Assembly (NCBI RefSeq): GCF_002878395.1
Contig: NC_061114.1
Location: forward strand, 168,676,883-168,740,882
DNA from: Capsicum annuum
Lineage: Eukaryota > Streptophyta > Magnoliopsida > Solanales > Solanaceae
Length of the DNA stretch: 64,000 nt
Reading direction: 5' to 3'
Shown in pieces: positions 46,810-58,990 of this stretch. Positions within the stretch are counted from its first letter, which is position 1. Each line of letters opens with the position of its first letter. The position numbers were made by a program, and so were the translations under genes. Below the pieces are notes generated by a model, which ran no database searches, had not been told where the DNA came from, and saw nothing but the letters and a program-made list of their open reading frames with translations.

Positions 46810-49648
46810 TGTAATACCCCATACTTCTACCTAGCTTAAAATCATCCTAGAATTGTCAAAGACTTGTTTCAAAGATAAATCCACTTTTATAAATGTTGTA
46901 TTTTCAATATTTTTACTATTTATCATGTGGGAAATTGAATAAGCTTTCCATCTATACAAAATTTGCCTAAATTCGATACCCGAGCGAAGAGTTAGAGCCA
47001 TTTTAGTAAGACAGTATGCCACCTGAGCTATCAGCGCATCACGGAACCATCCAAAATGGCAATCGTCAAAATATAGTGGGCCTCTGCAATTATGGCGCAT
47101 CGCGACAAGGCTCAAATAGAGTTGTCCAATTCAAGTGACACGGCACAATAGCGCCGTGTTGGGCCAGGGATCCAGGTCGAAAAATTTTCACAAAATTAAA
47201 ATACGCGTCCAAAGGTTAAAAGGGTCAATTTCTCATCCCTATATATACCCAATAACATGTGATTCATCCATAATTCACCCAAAATATATTGTTTCTCTCA
47301 AGAAAAAGCTACGGTTTTTATTTGGGTATTCAAATCCAAGACTCAAATTCAAGAATCTCTCCGTCAATATTCATAGAATCAAGAACTAAGGTATGGACAG
47401 TGTTCATTCATGGATTCCTTTCTTCCATGAATCCCAAGAATCAAGTTTTAAATCTTCTATTGTGAGTATTTTGTTGTGGCTTGATTATGTTCATGTGATT
47501 GTGGTTGCATGATTCTCAAGTTGTAATCTTTATGTTTTGTTCATGAATCTATGCTAGTATGTAGTTTGAAATATGTAAAATCGGGTTGAAATATGGTGTT
47601 TTGTTGTATTAATTTGATGGTCATGACTATGCCCAAAGTCATTCATCCTAGGTGTTTGATAAAATGCCTAAGAGAATAGAATTATGCATTATAGCTTAAT
47701 TGTGACCTAAGTGATAAGTGCATGCTTTACCCTATGACTATGAATGACTTTCATGATATTATGCGTATTATGAATGGTTGAGGGAATGTCTACGAAATTA
47801 GGTTGATGAAAGTATGACATATTTATATGCAATTCCATTCATGTACAAGACTATGATAACCATGTGCTTCATAAAATCCCCAAATTAATTTATTATGAAT
47901 TGTTGATATTGGTCATGTGTTCAAGAAGTGTCATGTCCTGTTAGTTTCATCCTATCGAGTCCTGGGGGTGCTTGTACCCGACAATTTAGTTGTGTGCCTA
48001 GAGCCAGTGTCATGTTTTCATGATACTCTCAGTCAATCCAAGATCATTACAATTCAGTTAGTATCATGACTCTGGAAAACTCAATAAATTCAGTATGATT
48101 CTAGTCCTACTCTATAATCTCAGTGACCTCAGTGGTCTCAGTAACATCAGTACTGAGTAATCTCGGTAACCTCAGTATTCCTAAAAATCTCAGTAACTTC
48201 AGTAGCATTCTGTCAGTCTATGGAACTCAGTGATCTCAATTTAGCTCTGAAAAAATAATACCATTAGTATCAGTTCCGTTTAGTTAATCAGTTCAGTTTC
48301 TATTCATTTGGGAGTAAGATTCAGCACCGAATGAACCCAGGGATGAGGACACAAATTGTGATCCAGTAGAGGGTGTGATCCTTAGTAGCAATCACTATGT
48401 TCTAGAACTACATAGCCAGTGTAGGTATAGATGTACCCCTATGAGATTATGGATTTATATACCTTATTTGAGTTTCCTACCAGGAGGGGTTGATGGAAGA
48501 GCTCCCAGTCAGAGAGGGTATGCTCACAGCTTGTCTTTACACGTGGGACGATACTGACACCATTCTAGCTAGGGTTACATGTTGGACCTCACCAGTTCAT
48601 TTTTGGGGCATGTCAGTTTGATAATTACCTCCCACAGTCTTATTTTTAGATCCAGTTTTAGTAATAGAACTCAGTCCAGTTCTATAAAATCCAGGACTAT
48701 CCAATACAGTCAAATCAGTACAGTGCAGAACCCATCTAGTTCCATCAGTATCAGGATTATCAGATACAGTCACTCATGTTATCAGTATTTAGACTTAGTA
48801 ATCATGTTATCACGAACTCAATTGATAGTATATTAATTATACAAAACCCATGTTACCAGTATTCAGTTTCAGGACTATCACATATAGTCAATAAGACTAG
48901 TTCTCCTTATTCAGAACTATCAGAAATAGTCACTCCTTTATTGGTAATATGACAATCTTTCCTCAGTATTTAGTAGACTCAGTCATTCAGTATCCCAGTA
49001 TCAGTACTCAGATATCAGTAAATCCACGTTATTATAATTTATGAGTCAGTGTTATCACGATCTTAGTTAAAATTACGTATTCATATATGTATTTTCACAT
49101 TCATGTTATATGGTGAGTTAATTATTGTTCATGAATATAAACCCTTGTATTGATACTACCTCACTTGTATATCAGTACATTCAACATACTAACACATTTT
49201 TACTTTGATGTTTTATACCATAGGTTTAGAAGCACGAGCTCCCGAGCATTCTTAGTAGATCAGACGTTCAGCAGCTAGACTAGGAGTGAGTCTTCATCAT
49301 TTGAGTATAGTATGATTATTTTATTACTTTATTATTTTAGTAGTTTGGTGTTTTTTGGGGACATATCCTATCAACACCATAGTTTTCAGATATTTTAGAG
49401 GCTTTCAGACTACAACATGTTTCAGACAGTTTATTTCAGTTATGAGTATTGTTATACCACATTACAGACATTGTTTTATATTTAGTATTAGTTTAGTTTT
49501 GAACCTTATGGACTTACTACTTATATTCCACATATTTACAGTATATTATTCAGTGCTCAGTTACAAATATCAGTCATGGGTTATCTTATGGTCGTTCGGG
49601 GTCATGAACACCGTGTAACATTCTAGGTACCAGATTTGGGGCGTTACA
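46810..49648 (+). repeat. LTR3, right outer LTR, full length
   Basis: From TGTAATACCCC to GGGGCGTTACA, 2839 bases. There is no PBS after it; instead CTAAT (target duplication) and Tat-like RNase H follow. It is thus the terminal 3' LTR of the array. Confidence 0.85.
47240..47247 (+). promoter_or_regulatory. Candidate TATA box of LTR3
   Basis: TATATATA before CCCAATAACATGTGATTC, as in LTR1 and LTR2. Confidence 0.6.
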
Positions 49649-49653
49649 CTAAT
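49649..49653. repeat. Target-site duplication of the array, right copy (CTAAT)
   Basis: Four of five bases match CTACT at 34448-34452. Confidence 0.65.
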
Positions 49654-51000
49654 ATGAAATAGCATAATCAATATCAAGATCATCCCCTAATTTGGTAATC
49701 GCCTCCTTTTCTAGGAGTGAAAGATAGTATTCAACCTGATTCTCTATAGTTTTTCATCCTTGACCTCAAAATCAAATTCCTAAAGCAATAGAATGTATCA
49801 AATCATCCTACATTTTTCATCTTATTTTGACATTAGGTACTTCAATGTTGCATAATTATTATGTATTGTGACTTTGGTCCCCATCAAATAGGATTAAAAT
49901 TTTTCAAAACATAAAACCATTACAAGCAAATCCTTCTCAGTCACTATATAATTTTTCTATGTGGGGTTAACTGTTTTTCTAACATAGTGTACGGTATGAA
50001 GTATTTTCTCACATCTTTGTCCTAGAACAACTTTTAGGGCCACACAATTGGCATCACACATTACCTCAAATTGAAGAGACAAGTCTGGAGACACAATGAT
50101 AGGAGCAGAAAGCAACTTTTATTTTAAGCACTCAAAGGCCTTGACACATATATCATTGAATACAAACTTCACCTTTTTCTTGAATAACTTGCACAAAGGA
50201 TTTGCAAATTTTGAGAAGTCCTTGATAAACCACATATTGAACCGTGCATGACCCAAGAAACTTCTAATACCTTTGACAGAAATAGGTGAAGGCAATTTTT
50301 TGATCACCTCAAACTTTTCCTGGTCAACCTCTCTTCCATTCATCCAAATCTTATGCCTCAAGACTATGCCCTCTTTCAGCATAAAGTGACACTTCTCTAA
50401 TTCAACAACCATGTTGCACACCTTACATCTCTGAAGTACATTATCCAAGTGGGTTAAGCAATTGTTAAAAGAATAACCATAAACGAAAAATCATCTATAA
50501 GGGACCATGTACTATCCCCTTCCATATAGTAAATGATGGACATCATACAACACTCAAATATGGAAGGAGCATTACAAAGTCCGAAAGGCATCCTCTTGAA
50601 CTTGAGCGTACCATATGGACAAGTGAAAGTTGTTTTCTCCTGGGCTTTGGGGGAAATATAAATTTGATTATACCTTGAATAACCATCATAAAGAAAATAC
50701 CATCCTCTACCTGCAAGATGGTCTAATATCTAGTCCATGAATGGCATAGGAAAGTGATCTTTCTGTGTCTAAGTGTTTACATTTTGATAATCCATACGAA
50801 CTCTCCATCCTATAACAAGTTTCACAGGCACTAACTCATTCTTCTCAATAGAGACCTCAGTTATCCTATAATATTTTGGCACACGCTAAATCAGGCTCAC
50901 CCACTTGTTATCATTAATAGAGTAAACCATACCTATATCTAACCACTTGATCTATTTAATTACCACCTATAGCATAGGTTGATTAAGACGATGTGGATGA
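49654..51000 (-). pseudogene. RT and RNase H of the interrupted Tat/Athila-like element
   Basis: On the minus strand from about 51000: RLNQPML, KWLDIGMVYSINDNKWV, EKNELVPVKLVIGWRVRMDY, KDHFPMPFMD, LAGRGWYFLYDGYSRYNQIY, EKTTFTCPYGTLKFKRMPFG, LCNAPSIF and WSLIDDFSFMV, in which the paired catalytic aspartates are present. A longer frame at 50119-50448 gives LEKCHFMLKEGIVLRHKIW and KGIRSFLGHARFNMWFIKDF, the segment linking RT to RNase H. Near the array border the strand reads NQVEYYLSLLEKEAITKLGD, the end of RNase H. Wording and order match the Athila/Tat lineage. Several stops and frame changes occur. Confidence 0.85.
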
Positions 51001-51750
51001 TCAATGATAGGTATATACTCCAATTATAGATGAATATTATGAGGATAAATTTTGGGTGGAATCCCAACAATATTTGAATTGGTCTAACCAACGGCCCTTT
51101 TAAACGTATACAACATCAAGATCAAGGCCTCAACCTATGCATCAATTAAATTTGCCACAATAATATCCGATAAGGTTATATTAGCCCCCTAAAAACATAA
51201 TATAAGTGAGAATGGAGTGCCTTTAATTCCAAGTCAATGGCTCCTCGATAGATGGTCGGGCTGCTAGAGTCATTCTATTTTTAAAGTCCAAATCCAAAAT
51301 TTTTGGTGCATAAGTATAAGATCCTCTACCAATAAAAGCACACACTATCTCATCATACTAATCAATGTCATATCTATCAAAATTCATAATTACCACCTTA
51401 GTGCCTCAATGTCAAATGTCTCCTTAAGGGGCACACTCATTGCATCATCCTTAATAGTGTCTATCATAGACACCACGTATACATCTTTTGGTTGCCATAG
51501 CAACTGCACCACATTGAAGTAACTTGTTAATTATTGAGTTTAAATTTAATATGTTGCATCTCCATGTCAAATAATGCCCTACTAGTGGCTAGTAAGGGCC
51601 TTCCTAAGATAATAGAAACATTGAAATCCACCTCGCAGTAAAGAATCACAATATCAGTAGAAATATGAGGAAATATACCTTCACTAAGACATCATACAAA
51701 ATACCAATTGGTTTTATCATAGTCTAATCAGCCATTAATAATATCATCAA
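51001..51750 (-). other. Protease-to-RT spacer, decayed
   Basis: This 750-base stretch lies between the protease remnant and the RT remnant of the Tat-like element. I could not place any motif in it with confidence. Confidence 0.4.
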
Positions 51751-51752
51751 CA

Positions 51753-52063
51753 TCAACTTAGGTGACCCCAACTGCAACTGCTTATACACAACAAGTGATT
51801 TAGATTAATACTAGCTCCCAAGTAACACAATACTCGAGAGAAATTTAGGTACTCAATAGTGTAGGGAATAATGAAAGCTCTGGGATTATCTTTTTTCTCA
51901 ACCAACGATTGGAATACAATAGAACTATAATGGTGCATATTATCAGTGGGCTCAAACTCACTATCCATTTTTTCGTGACAAATTTCTTCATGAATTTTAC
52001 ATAACTGGGCGTTTTCTCCAATGCTTTTACCAAAGGGATACTAATAAACAATTCACTCAACAT
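51753..52063 (-). pseudogene. Gag C-terminus and protease remnant, Tat/Athila-like
   Basis: The frame at 51845-52063 gives LFISIPLVKALEKTPSYVKF, a segment upstream of the protease in Athila/Tat elements. The overlapping frame 51753-51968 gives KKDNPRAFIIPYTIEYLNFS and RVLCYLGASINL. In related proteases the last motif is C-D-L-G-A-S, so the catalytic aspartate has become tyrosine. A frameshift separates the two halves. Inactive. Confidence 0.8.
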
Positions 52064-53560
52064 AGATATGAATTTATAAAATTTTCACTCGTCTTTATTT
52101 GTCTTTAACCTTTGATGAAAGGGTACAGAAAGTCATGGAATGTTTTTTAAATCTACATTAGTCTTCTTACCCTTTCCATTATTAGTCACAGCTCTTTTCT
52201 TAGAACCCTTAAATTCCTATCATATTTTAACATTAGTCAACACTTCTTAGTTTCAGCTTTGGGTGTATCATCAAGATCAATAGTATCATTCCTTAGCTTA
52301 TCAGTTACAAGTAAAGGTGGATCTATAATAGCCATACTATTCCGAGTGGTAATGTCTAAACAATGATTGTCATTCTACTGATTCTAAATGATGTTACTCG
52401 TAAGAGTGCCAGATTGAAGCTAATCAAAAGTGGTTGATATCTGATCAAACTAGTTCTCTCACTAATTAATTGCAGCACCATGTGATTCTACCTTCTAGCT
52501 CAGTCCCAAAATATCTTTCTCTCAAGTATTCTACCCTCAATTGGAGTTAGAGACCTGGCCTAATATTTATGCAATTAGCTTACAACAAAGGCACATGAAA
52601 GCCTACTAGTAATAGTATCAAAAATAACTTTGGTGTTTGCATGCAAGGCTCTATATAATATCATAAGAAAATTTATCCTTGGAATTCTATGATTGGGTAT
52701 AGTCATCAATTTCTTCTTAAAAATCATCCATATTTTATACAATGCCTCTAAATTCAATTTCCTGAAATGGTAAATCTCATCCTTCAATTACAAAATTCTA
52801 GAAGGTGGGAAAATTTATTCTAAGAACTCATTCTAATAAATGATGGACCCACGAGGTAGTTTCCCTAATCATAATAGTACATTCTCTATAAGAGAGAATG
52901 GGTACAACCTGAGTCTCAATTCTTCCTAACACGCCCCAAGTATATTATACAAAGTAAAAATCCAAAAAAAATTCATGATGTGCATGTTCACATCATCAAT
53001 CGACAAACCAAAAAAACACCCTTCAGATTTAGCAATTGGATAGTAGCACCGTAATGTTGAACTTAACCCCTTGGGGAAATATTGGATGAATGATAGATCT
53101 TGACCTAATAGGTTAAATATACCCTAAATCATCCTCCATATCATCAAACACTAGTAAAAGTGGATAAGTAGGTGGTTGGACTCTATCCCTTCTAACTATG
53201 TCTCGATGAAGTACTGCTTGATGCTCATTTTCTAGTCTCACCATTTCCTCTTAGTATGCTTGTTGGGAAGCTTCCCTTCATGAATTTCATCAGTTAATAA
53301 TTGACCAACGGTTTTTGCAGCTCTTTCCTAAACACAAAGTGGAGGTTAAGGATTTAAGAGTTTTGGGTCATCATATACTCCATGCTCGTGCCTTGCCATC
53401 CTATGATTTTGTCATAGGGTTCTTTCAAGATTAGGGTCAAGTGGGATCAAGGTATTGAATTAACTTCGAGGACTAGGAATACACCAGTGTATACCCTAAA
53501 AAGTAGAAAAGCAAAAACCAACAACCTCAACAAACTCAATTAATCAATCCATAACCGTAT
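52064..53560 (-). pseudogene. Gag remnant, Tat/Athila-like
   Basis: The best part is 52575-52787: KDEIYHFRKLNLEALYKIWM, a capsid segment (usually E-I-x-x-F-x-Q-x-x-x-E-x-L-x-x-A-W) of this lineage, followed by RALHANTKVIFDTI. Other stretches are AT-rich and broken by stops. The 5' end runs up to the PBS at 53561. The protein would form the particle core. Confidence 0.7.
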
Positions 53561-53578
53561 TCCCTGGCAATGGTGCCA
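53561..53578 (-). other. Primer-binding site of Athila/Tat type, minus strand
   Basis: Minus strand TGGCACCATTGCCAGGGA, close to the usual TGGCGCCGTTGCCGGGGA, with differences that are CpG-type or G-to-A transitions. It fixes the 5' end and the orientation of the interrupted element. Confidence 0.85.
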
Positions 53579-53583
53579 AAATA

Positions 53584-54103
53584 TGATGTTGCCAAAAATT
53601 AAACCTCCAAAAAAGTATAATATACATGATGTCAAATATATAACCCATCAAAGGTTGGGGTTGAACCCATAGGGAATAGGCCAAATCTCTGTCACCAAGT
53701 TGCTGAAGTAGCCAGAAATTACAAAAAACTAAATGCTGAGATTTTGTAGAAACTCTAATAGTAGTAATAGATCTTGATCAATTTAGGTTGAAATAAATAT
53801 GAGATGAGCACATAGAGTATGTTCCTCCTAACTTCCAAACTCCACAAACTTACTGTGCTAGTTGAACTCTCTCAATACCTTGAATGCAGAATCTAAATTG
53901 ATTTATATCACCAATCATTTTGTAAATGCCTTTGGTGAATTTAAATCATCACCTTTAAAGTATCAAAGGGTTGCCTTTTAATATTTGTTTAGGAATCCAA
54001 ATTAACTATCTTATTTTGGGATTTAAGTTAATTAGATGAAGGTTAATAGCATTTTACTATTGTGCTCTTCTTTTCCTAATGTCAACCTATGTAGTGGAGA
54101 TGT
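53584..54103 (-). repeat. 5' LTR of the Tat-like element, inner part only
   Basis: Aligns with LTR A (8513-8622 and 16418-16870): AACCCATCAAAGGTTGGGG, CCTTTGGTGAATTT, AGTTAATTAGATGAAGGTTA and so on. At 54103 it is cut by the LTR at 54104. The missing outer part does not reappear before base 64000. Confidence 0.7.
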
Positions 54104-54479
54104 TGTGATACCCCAAATTTTCTCATTAAATAATTTACTCCCAAATGTGTCGAGTCGTTAAAGCCTTTTATCTTTCTAAGAGTCCATTAAGATCTCGGAC
54201 AAAAATGTGTTGAATTCTATTCTTTATCATAATTAATAATTTTTCTGTGTGAAATTTCTAGATATGCGATCCTACATCGCGTAGAGCATCGAATAAGCTT
54301 TCCAAAGATATGTAGATCATCCAAAACGGACACTTGAGCGATGAGTTATGATCATTCTGATCTAACCATGAATAGTAGTGAATAGTAAATGTGCAGCAAA
54401 AAATACTGAAGCCAATCGAATTTTAAGGCCAACTTCAAATGATCATAACTCCTTCTACATAATGATCTGGGTGAGCTAC

Positions 54480-54488
54480 TATATATAA
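54480..54488 (+). promoter_or_regulatory. Candidate TATA box
   Basis: TATATATAA, about 375 bases from the LTR start, in a context kept in the inverted copy (near 61478-61484). Confidence 0.5.
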
Positions 54489-55929
54489 ACAAAAATCTCT
54501 GAGATTCCTATTTCCAATGAAATTGGTTTCATCCAATTTGTCCATCGAACCAAAAAGTTATAGTCGATCTACTTCAGCCTATTAAAATAGTCCACCATAG
54601 GATAGATTTGACATTATTTGATTTTTAAGGGTATTTTGGTCATTCCCACTCCAATCCATCTGGGTAAACCATGGATTTAAGTCCATTAAGAGCATTCAAT
54701 AGCTCATTTTTCTCCAAAATTTCCTAAGGCTCAAACCTCAACCCTACTACTCCAAATTTCATCCTTCTATGTCTCTTGATTGAACCGTAGAAATTTCAAA
54801 TTGATTTGGGATTCGAGTTGATCATGTTAAGGGCTTCGAGAAGCACCCTTTATTTTCGTGAATAAGGTTCTGGAGTCAGAAGTTCATATTTATCTTCTAT
54901 ATTTAGGTATGTGGGGCTTTGAACAAGAATAATTCTTCCATTCTTGTGCCCGTATCTTTAATTTTTATTATGGATTATTATGAGTTTGGCAAATGAATTT
55001 ATTTCCAAGATATCCTACCATGATGTAAATTGTACAAGCTTGCCAATTAGGATTATTTAATGGATTCATATGGTTCTAAGTTGAATTATGTCTAAATAAT
55101 TCGATTATGAACTTATAAAGATTTGAATTGTAAGTTTTGAATCACATGAGTGTTTGACTATTTTCGTTTTATGAATTGAGATTTAATATTGGGATTCTTG
55201 GTGTTTCTATCAAGAATTGATATATTTTGAACATGTATCCACGTTTTAAGTTCAAGAATTAATTATTGGTATTTTCAAGTGTTTTCAAGCCATGTGTCAA
55301 ATTTTGAGCATCTTTATGACGATTTGAGTTATTGGGTATATTGATATCGAAATTTCAATGAGTCTTGGTATTTTCTAGATGGTTTTGATGAGTTAAATTA
55401 TTGAAAATATTATGTATTAAGTCTTTATATCCTTGTCCAAATGTCGAGTCGGTTATGATTCAATGCATTAATACCTTATTGATGTTGAGGAAGATTAAAA
55501 TATTTTGAGCTAAAATGTATTGAGCTAGGAATCCACAAATTGATATGATTTGATAAATGAGAAAGAGATTTGATTCTGTCTTTATGATAGACCCTTGTGA
55601 TGTTGTGGTGGATTTCCTAACGCATTTTGAGTTTGTCGGGGGATAGTACTTAGCACCGAGAGGGAAATTTGGTATTTCCCCAAACCTATGTGCCACCATA
55701 GGGTTGTTTGATGATGATATTATTGGCCAGAGAGCCCGATTATGATTATTGCAGTTTTAAGGTCGTACTCCCTGGCAAAGAGTATGATGCTCCCGCCAAC
55801 GGGGGTTTCAAACATTGGTATTCCACGTAGTTCACGTGGGGTTATTGGTTATAGGAAACTCCCATATCCATAAGATTAAGTTTCTTGAATTACCGAGTCA
55901 CTCTGAGATTTGAGTTAAAGAGTTGAGAT

Positions 55930-56060
55930 GTTTGTGATATTTTATGGTCTTTTATGATGCTTTATAATTACCTATGATGATTTTTGATGATATGATAATA
56001 TATGATGATTTAGGATGATTTATCATAATTTATGATTTATAATGATTTACATGGATTATG
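55930..56060 (+). repeat. Degenerate ATGATTT tandem repeat inside the LTR
   Basis: Units of about 10-14 bases around TATGATGATTT. The inverted partner LTR has only a short version near 60070-60100, so the array expanded in this copy. Confidence 0.6.
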
Positions 56061-56709
56061 AGATTTTTATCATATGGGCTATTTATTATGAAATTACGAA
56101 AAGTATGATTTGATATAACTCAAGCCAAGTGAGTCATCATTGTCTGTATGCATGTTTTCATGAAATTGATTATACTATTTATATTGTTGCATGCACCCCC
56201 AGTTACTCAGTACATTTCAAAGTGCTGACCCACATATTTCCATGGGCTATATTCTTACCAAAATGTAGGTACAAGCTGTAGCGCATATATCATGTTCAGC
56301 TGGGTCGCAGCTCTCGATCGGCAGGTGATTAGTCCTTTTGATTCAGGGACTTGAGTTTTTCATATTTGAGGTGTATTGTATTTTCTTTATTCAGTCGTAT
56401 TGAGTAGGGGTAATTGAGAATCATGACCCGGCTATCTTTGGTCAATACTAGTAGAGGCTTCATAGACAGTCACTAGTAGTCAGTGTATTCAGTTTCAAAT
56501 TTGTATATATATGAGCAGAATATGGACCGTGTAAATTTACTTTCATTTTGGTCAGACTAAGTTATGGGTTTTTTCCACATTATTTCTTCTATTTTATGTA
56601 TTTTATTCAATTGCTTTGGGTTATGCCAGATGAAGGGTTAGCTTGGGTTCACTTGTGACCTTAAGCACCATGTGACGTCTCGGGACCTGATTTTGGGGCG
56701 TTACAAGCT

Positions 56710-56721
56710 TGGTATCAGAGC
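56710..56721 (+). other. Primer-binding site, perfect tRNA-Met type
   Basis: TGGTATCAGAGC, identical to the usual plant gypsy site, four bases after the LTR end. Confidence 0.9.
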
Positions 56722-58990
56722 ACAGAGTTCAAGTGTCCTAGGGTGTCTATGAAGCCGTATCTAGTAGAGTCTTGCAGACCGGTATGGAGACGTCTGTACT
56801 TTTCTTCGAGAGGCTACGAGGCATTTAGAAAAATGTTCCCTTTCTTTTAGGTAGTAGATCATGCTGTGGAAAGGTTCCTTAAGAAATTCATACGGGTTCA
56901 TATCTTGCATAAATTAGGCCATTTCACCTTGTTCTAAAATACCGGATATAGTCAAGCGTAAATCCTTATAGATGGAGCTTTCTTAGATAATATCCTATGA
57001 TATTACGGGCTTGTAAGTGAGCTAAAAAAAATAATTTCATTAGTGCTCTTGAGTTCCGAAAAATTTAGGTGTCATATGTACGTTCTTGAAGGTTGTGCAT
57101 TAAGACTATGTCGGAAGTGTTTTTGGATTTCTCCCTAGAATTCATGATGTGATTTCATATTTTCTTTATCTGTGTACTAATGTTGAGACAGGGTGATTAA
57201 CTAGTTCCAATTTCCTCTCTTGATTATATTCTTGGGCTTACTAGCAAAGGTTCCATAGCTTTCCAGATGTACCCTCATCCCTCTTGAGTCGTTCAGTTGA
57301 GGTAAAGCGAGACACATATTCTCAAATCCTTGATTATGGTGTACCAGGTGTTTATTTCTTGAAAATATTTTTTGATCATCCTTTGATGAAAACTTGAAGT
57401 CTATTGAAGCCGTGTGAGGCTTATTTCGATTCACTAGCATAATTGTTTTGATATTTATTTTCTTTTTCAAAATACAAAACCAAAGTGTAGTGAAGTCGTG
57501 TGCGGCCTATTTTGATTCACTAGCAGCTGGATGTTTACTCTGTTGTTCTTGCATTAGTTAGAACCGGGGGGTTGGAAACATGGTGGAAGGCGGTGTTAGT
57601 AAATTATTATGGCATAGTCCATGGAATTATAGATGATTATTGTAGTTATAAGGTTTTGGTGGACTAGTATGTTTGGGGTGTTTGATAGATGGAAATGGTT
57701 GTTGAGATTGTTGTTAATTGTAGTTAGAGTGAGTTGTTAAGTTTGTATAGCGGGTGATGAGAAAAATGAATTTAATGATTGAATTGCTACGATGTTAGTG
57801 ATAGGGAGGAGATTTAGTAGGTTTGAACCATATGTACGGGAGCTTAAGTCTATTTGTTTATGATCAAGTGTGATATTGTGTGTTGAGGTAGTTGTATGCT
57901 CAAGGTGTTATGAGGATTTTTTTATAAGTTATTAAACGTTAAGTGGTTAGTGTTATGCTTGATCGGGTAAGTATGAATGATGATAGGTGGTATACGGTGT
58001 AATTGTGAGTTAACTTGGGCATTAGAGATTGACAAGGGTGTTAGCTTGAGATGAGATGCTAGTAAAGCACGAAGAAGCTAGTATGGTTTAGCAAAGGTTT
58101 CATGTATCCATGGTAAGTGCTAGAATCTATGCTGCGGAGTGCATGAATTGTTGTATGATAACTTTTGAAGTTGTCTAAGTTGGTGGATATTTGGGTGTTA
58201 TGTTAAGATTGGGTTTTGCGCTCGCGGGTGTAGTTATGTGGGTTAAGTTATGGATCTTGTGTATGGGTATATCCGGGGACCCTAGAGTAAAGCGAATGTC
58301 ATGTACTAGAGTTTGTAGGGTGATTCATTGACTCCGAGTGTTGGCTTAAGTCTAAGGAGGAGACAGTACAAGAAAAATTAAATTAACTAAGTTAGGATTG
58401 CGGGATTTAGGTAGGTGTATTGGTATGTTACAAGTTGGTGGTGAGAAGGAGTGGTGTTGATCCTAGGTGTATCGGTGGGTTGAAAGTTGGTGGTGAGAAG
58501 GAGTGGTGGTTATCCTATTTTACCCCATCCTTTTCAATGACTTTGATATTTTCTCATGCCTTATGTTTCATTCCCCCGATCATAATACATGTTCATGCAT
58601 ATCATGGGAAATCATGTATTCTCCTAAATATTGAAATATGGAGTCCTAATTTTTCTAGCAGGCGAAATCGACATTCCATAAGCTATAAACTCCAAACTCA
58701 AGTTGCACAGTTCATAATACATGTGCTTAAGCTTTATTGTATATTCAAGTTCAGACCACCGGCAATACCCTTAGCGACCAATAAGATTCACTTTATGTCC
58801 TGGGTGTCCTTAATCTTTAATCTTGATTCTAGTTGAACTCATGCATTTGATGCCCTAGTTCTCCATCCTCAATAACCGCACCAAGTTATACATAATATCT
58901 CTTCATATTTTACCCTTTCATGACTTTCCATTTGTCAAGGGAGTGTGGATGAACAGTGGTGACGATAGGAGAGAGTGAGCGGGTTTCTGT
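56722..58990 (+). mobile_element. Non-coding interior of the second LARD-like family
   Basis: The first part resembles the start of the array interior: CTAGTAGAGTCTTG, GAGGCTACGAG..TTTAG, AGATCATGCT.TGGAAAGGTTC. It contains no gag or pol motif. A duplicated block of about 45 bases (GTTGGTGGTGAGAAGGAGTG) lies at 58432-58508. The 138-residue frame at 58420-58836 starts in that duplication and appears to be chance. Near 58990 the sequence changes to the minus-strand gag of the facing element. Confidence 0.6.

Larger units (their letters stand above)
34453..49648 (+). mobile_element. Tandem array of a non-autonomous LARD-like LTR element
   Basis: Plus-strand order: LTR0 (deleted) - internal 1 - LTR1 - internal 2 - LTR2 (3' truncated) - internal 3 (5' truncated) - LTR3. 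Full LTRs are about 2.8 kb and the complete internal segment 3.2 kb. The internal segment has a PBS after LTR1 and polypurine tracts before LTR1, LTR2 and LTR3, but I see no gag or pol motif in any frame. That is the definition of a LARD-type element: long LTRs with a long non-coding interior. Only the outermost LTRs are flanked by a shared 5-base duplication, so the array entered this site as one insertion or grew there by recombination between copies. It interrupts the Tat-like element between RNase H and integrase. Confidence 0.75.
54104..56705 (+). repeat. LTR of a second LARD-like family, plus strand (left arm of inverted pair)
   Basis: From TGTGATACCCC to GGGGCGTTACA, 2602 bases, followed by a perfect PBS. 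Reverse complement of 59441-61804 over nearly the whole length, differing mainly by transitions and by a few insertions such as the ATGATTT-rich repeat at 55930-56060. TATATATAA lies at 54480-54488. The ORF at 55460-55699 (minus) is not meaningful. Confidence 0.85.

Noticed and set aside
58420..58836. A 138-residue open frame
   Set aside because: It starts in a short tandem duplication in non-coding LARD-like interior. No domain or similarity recognised.
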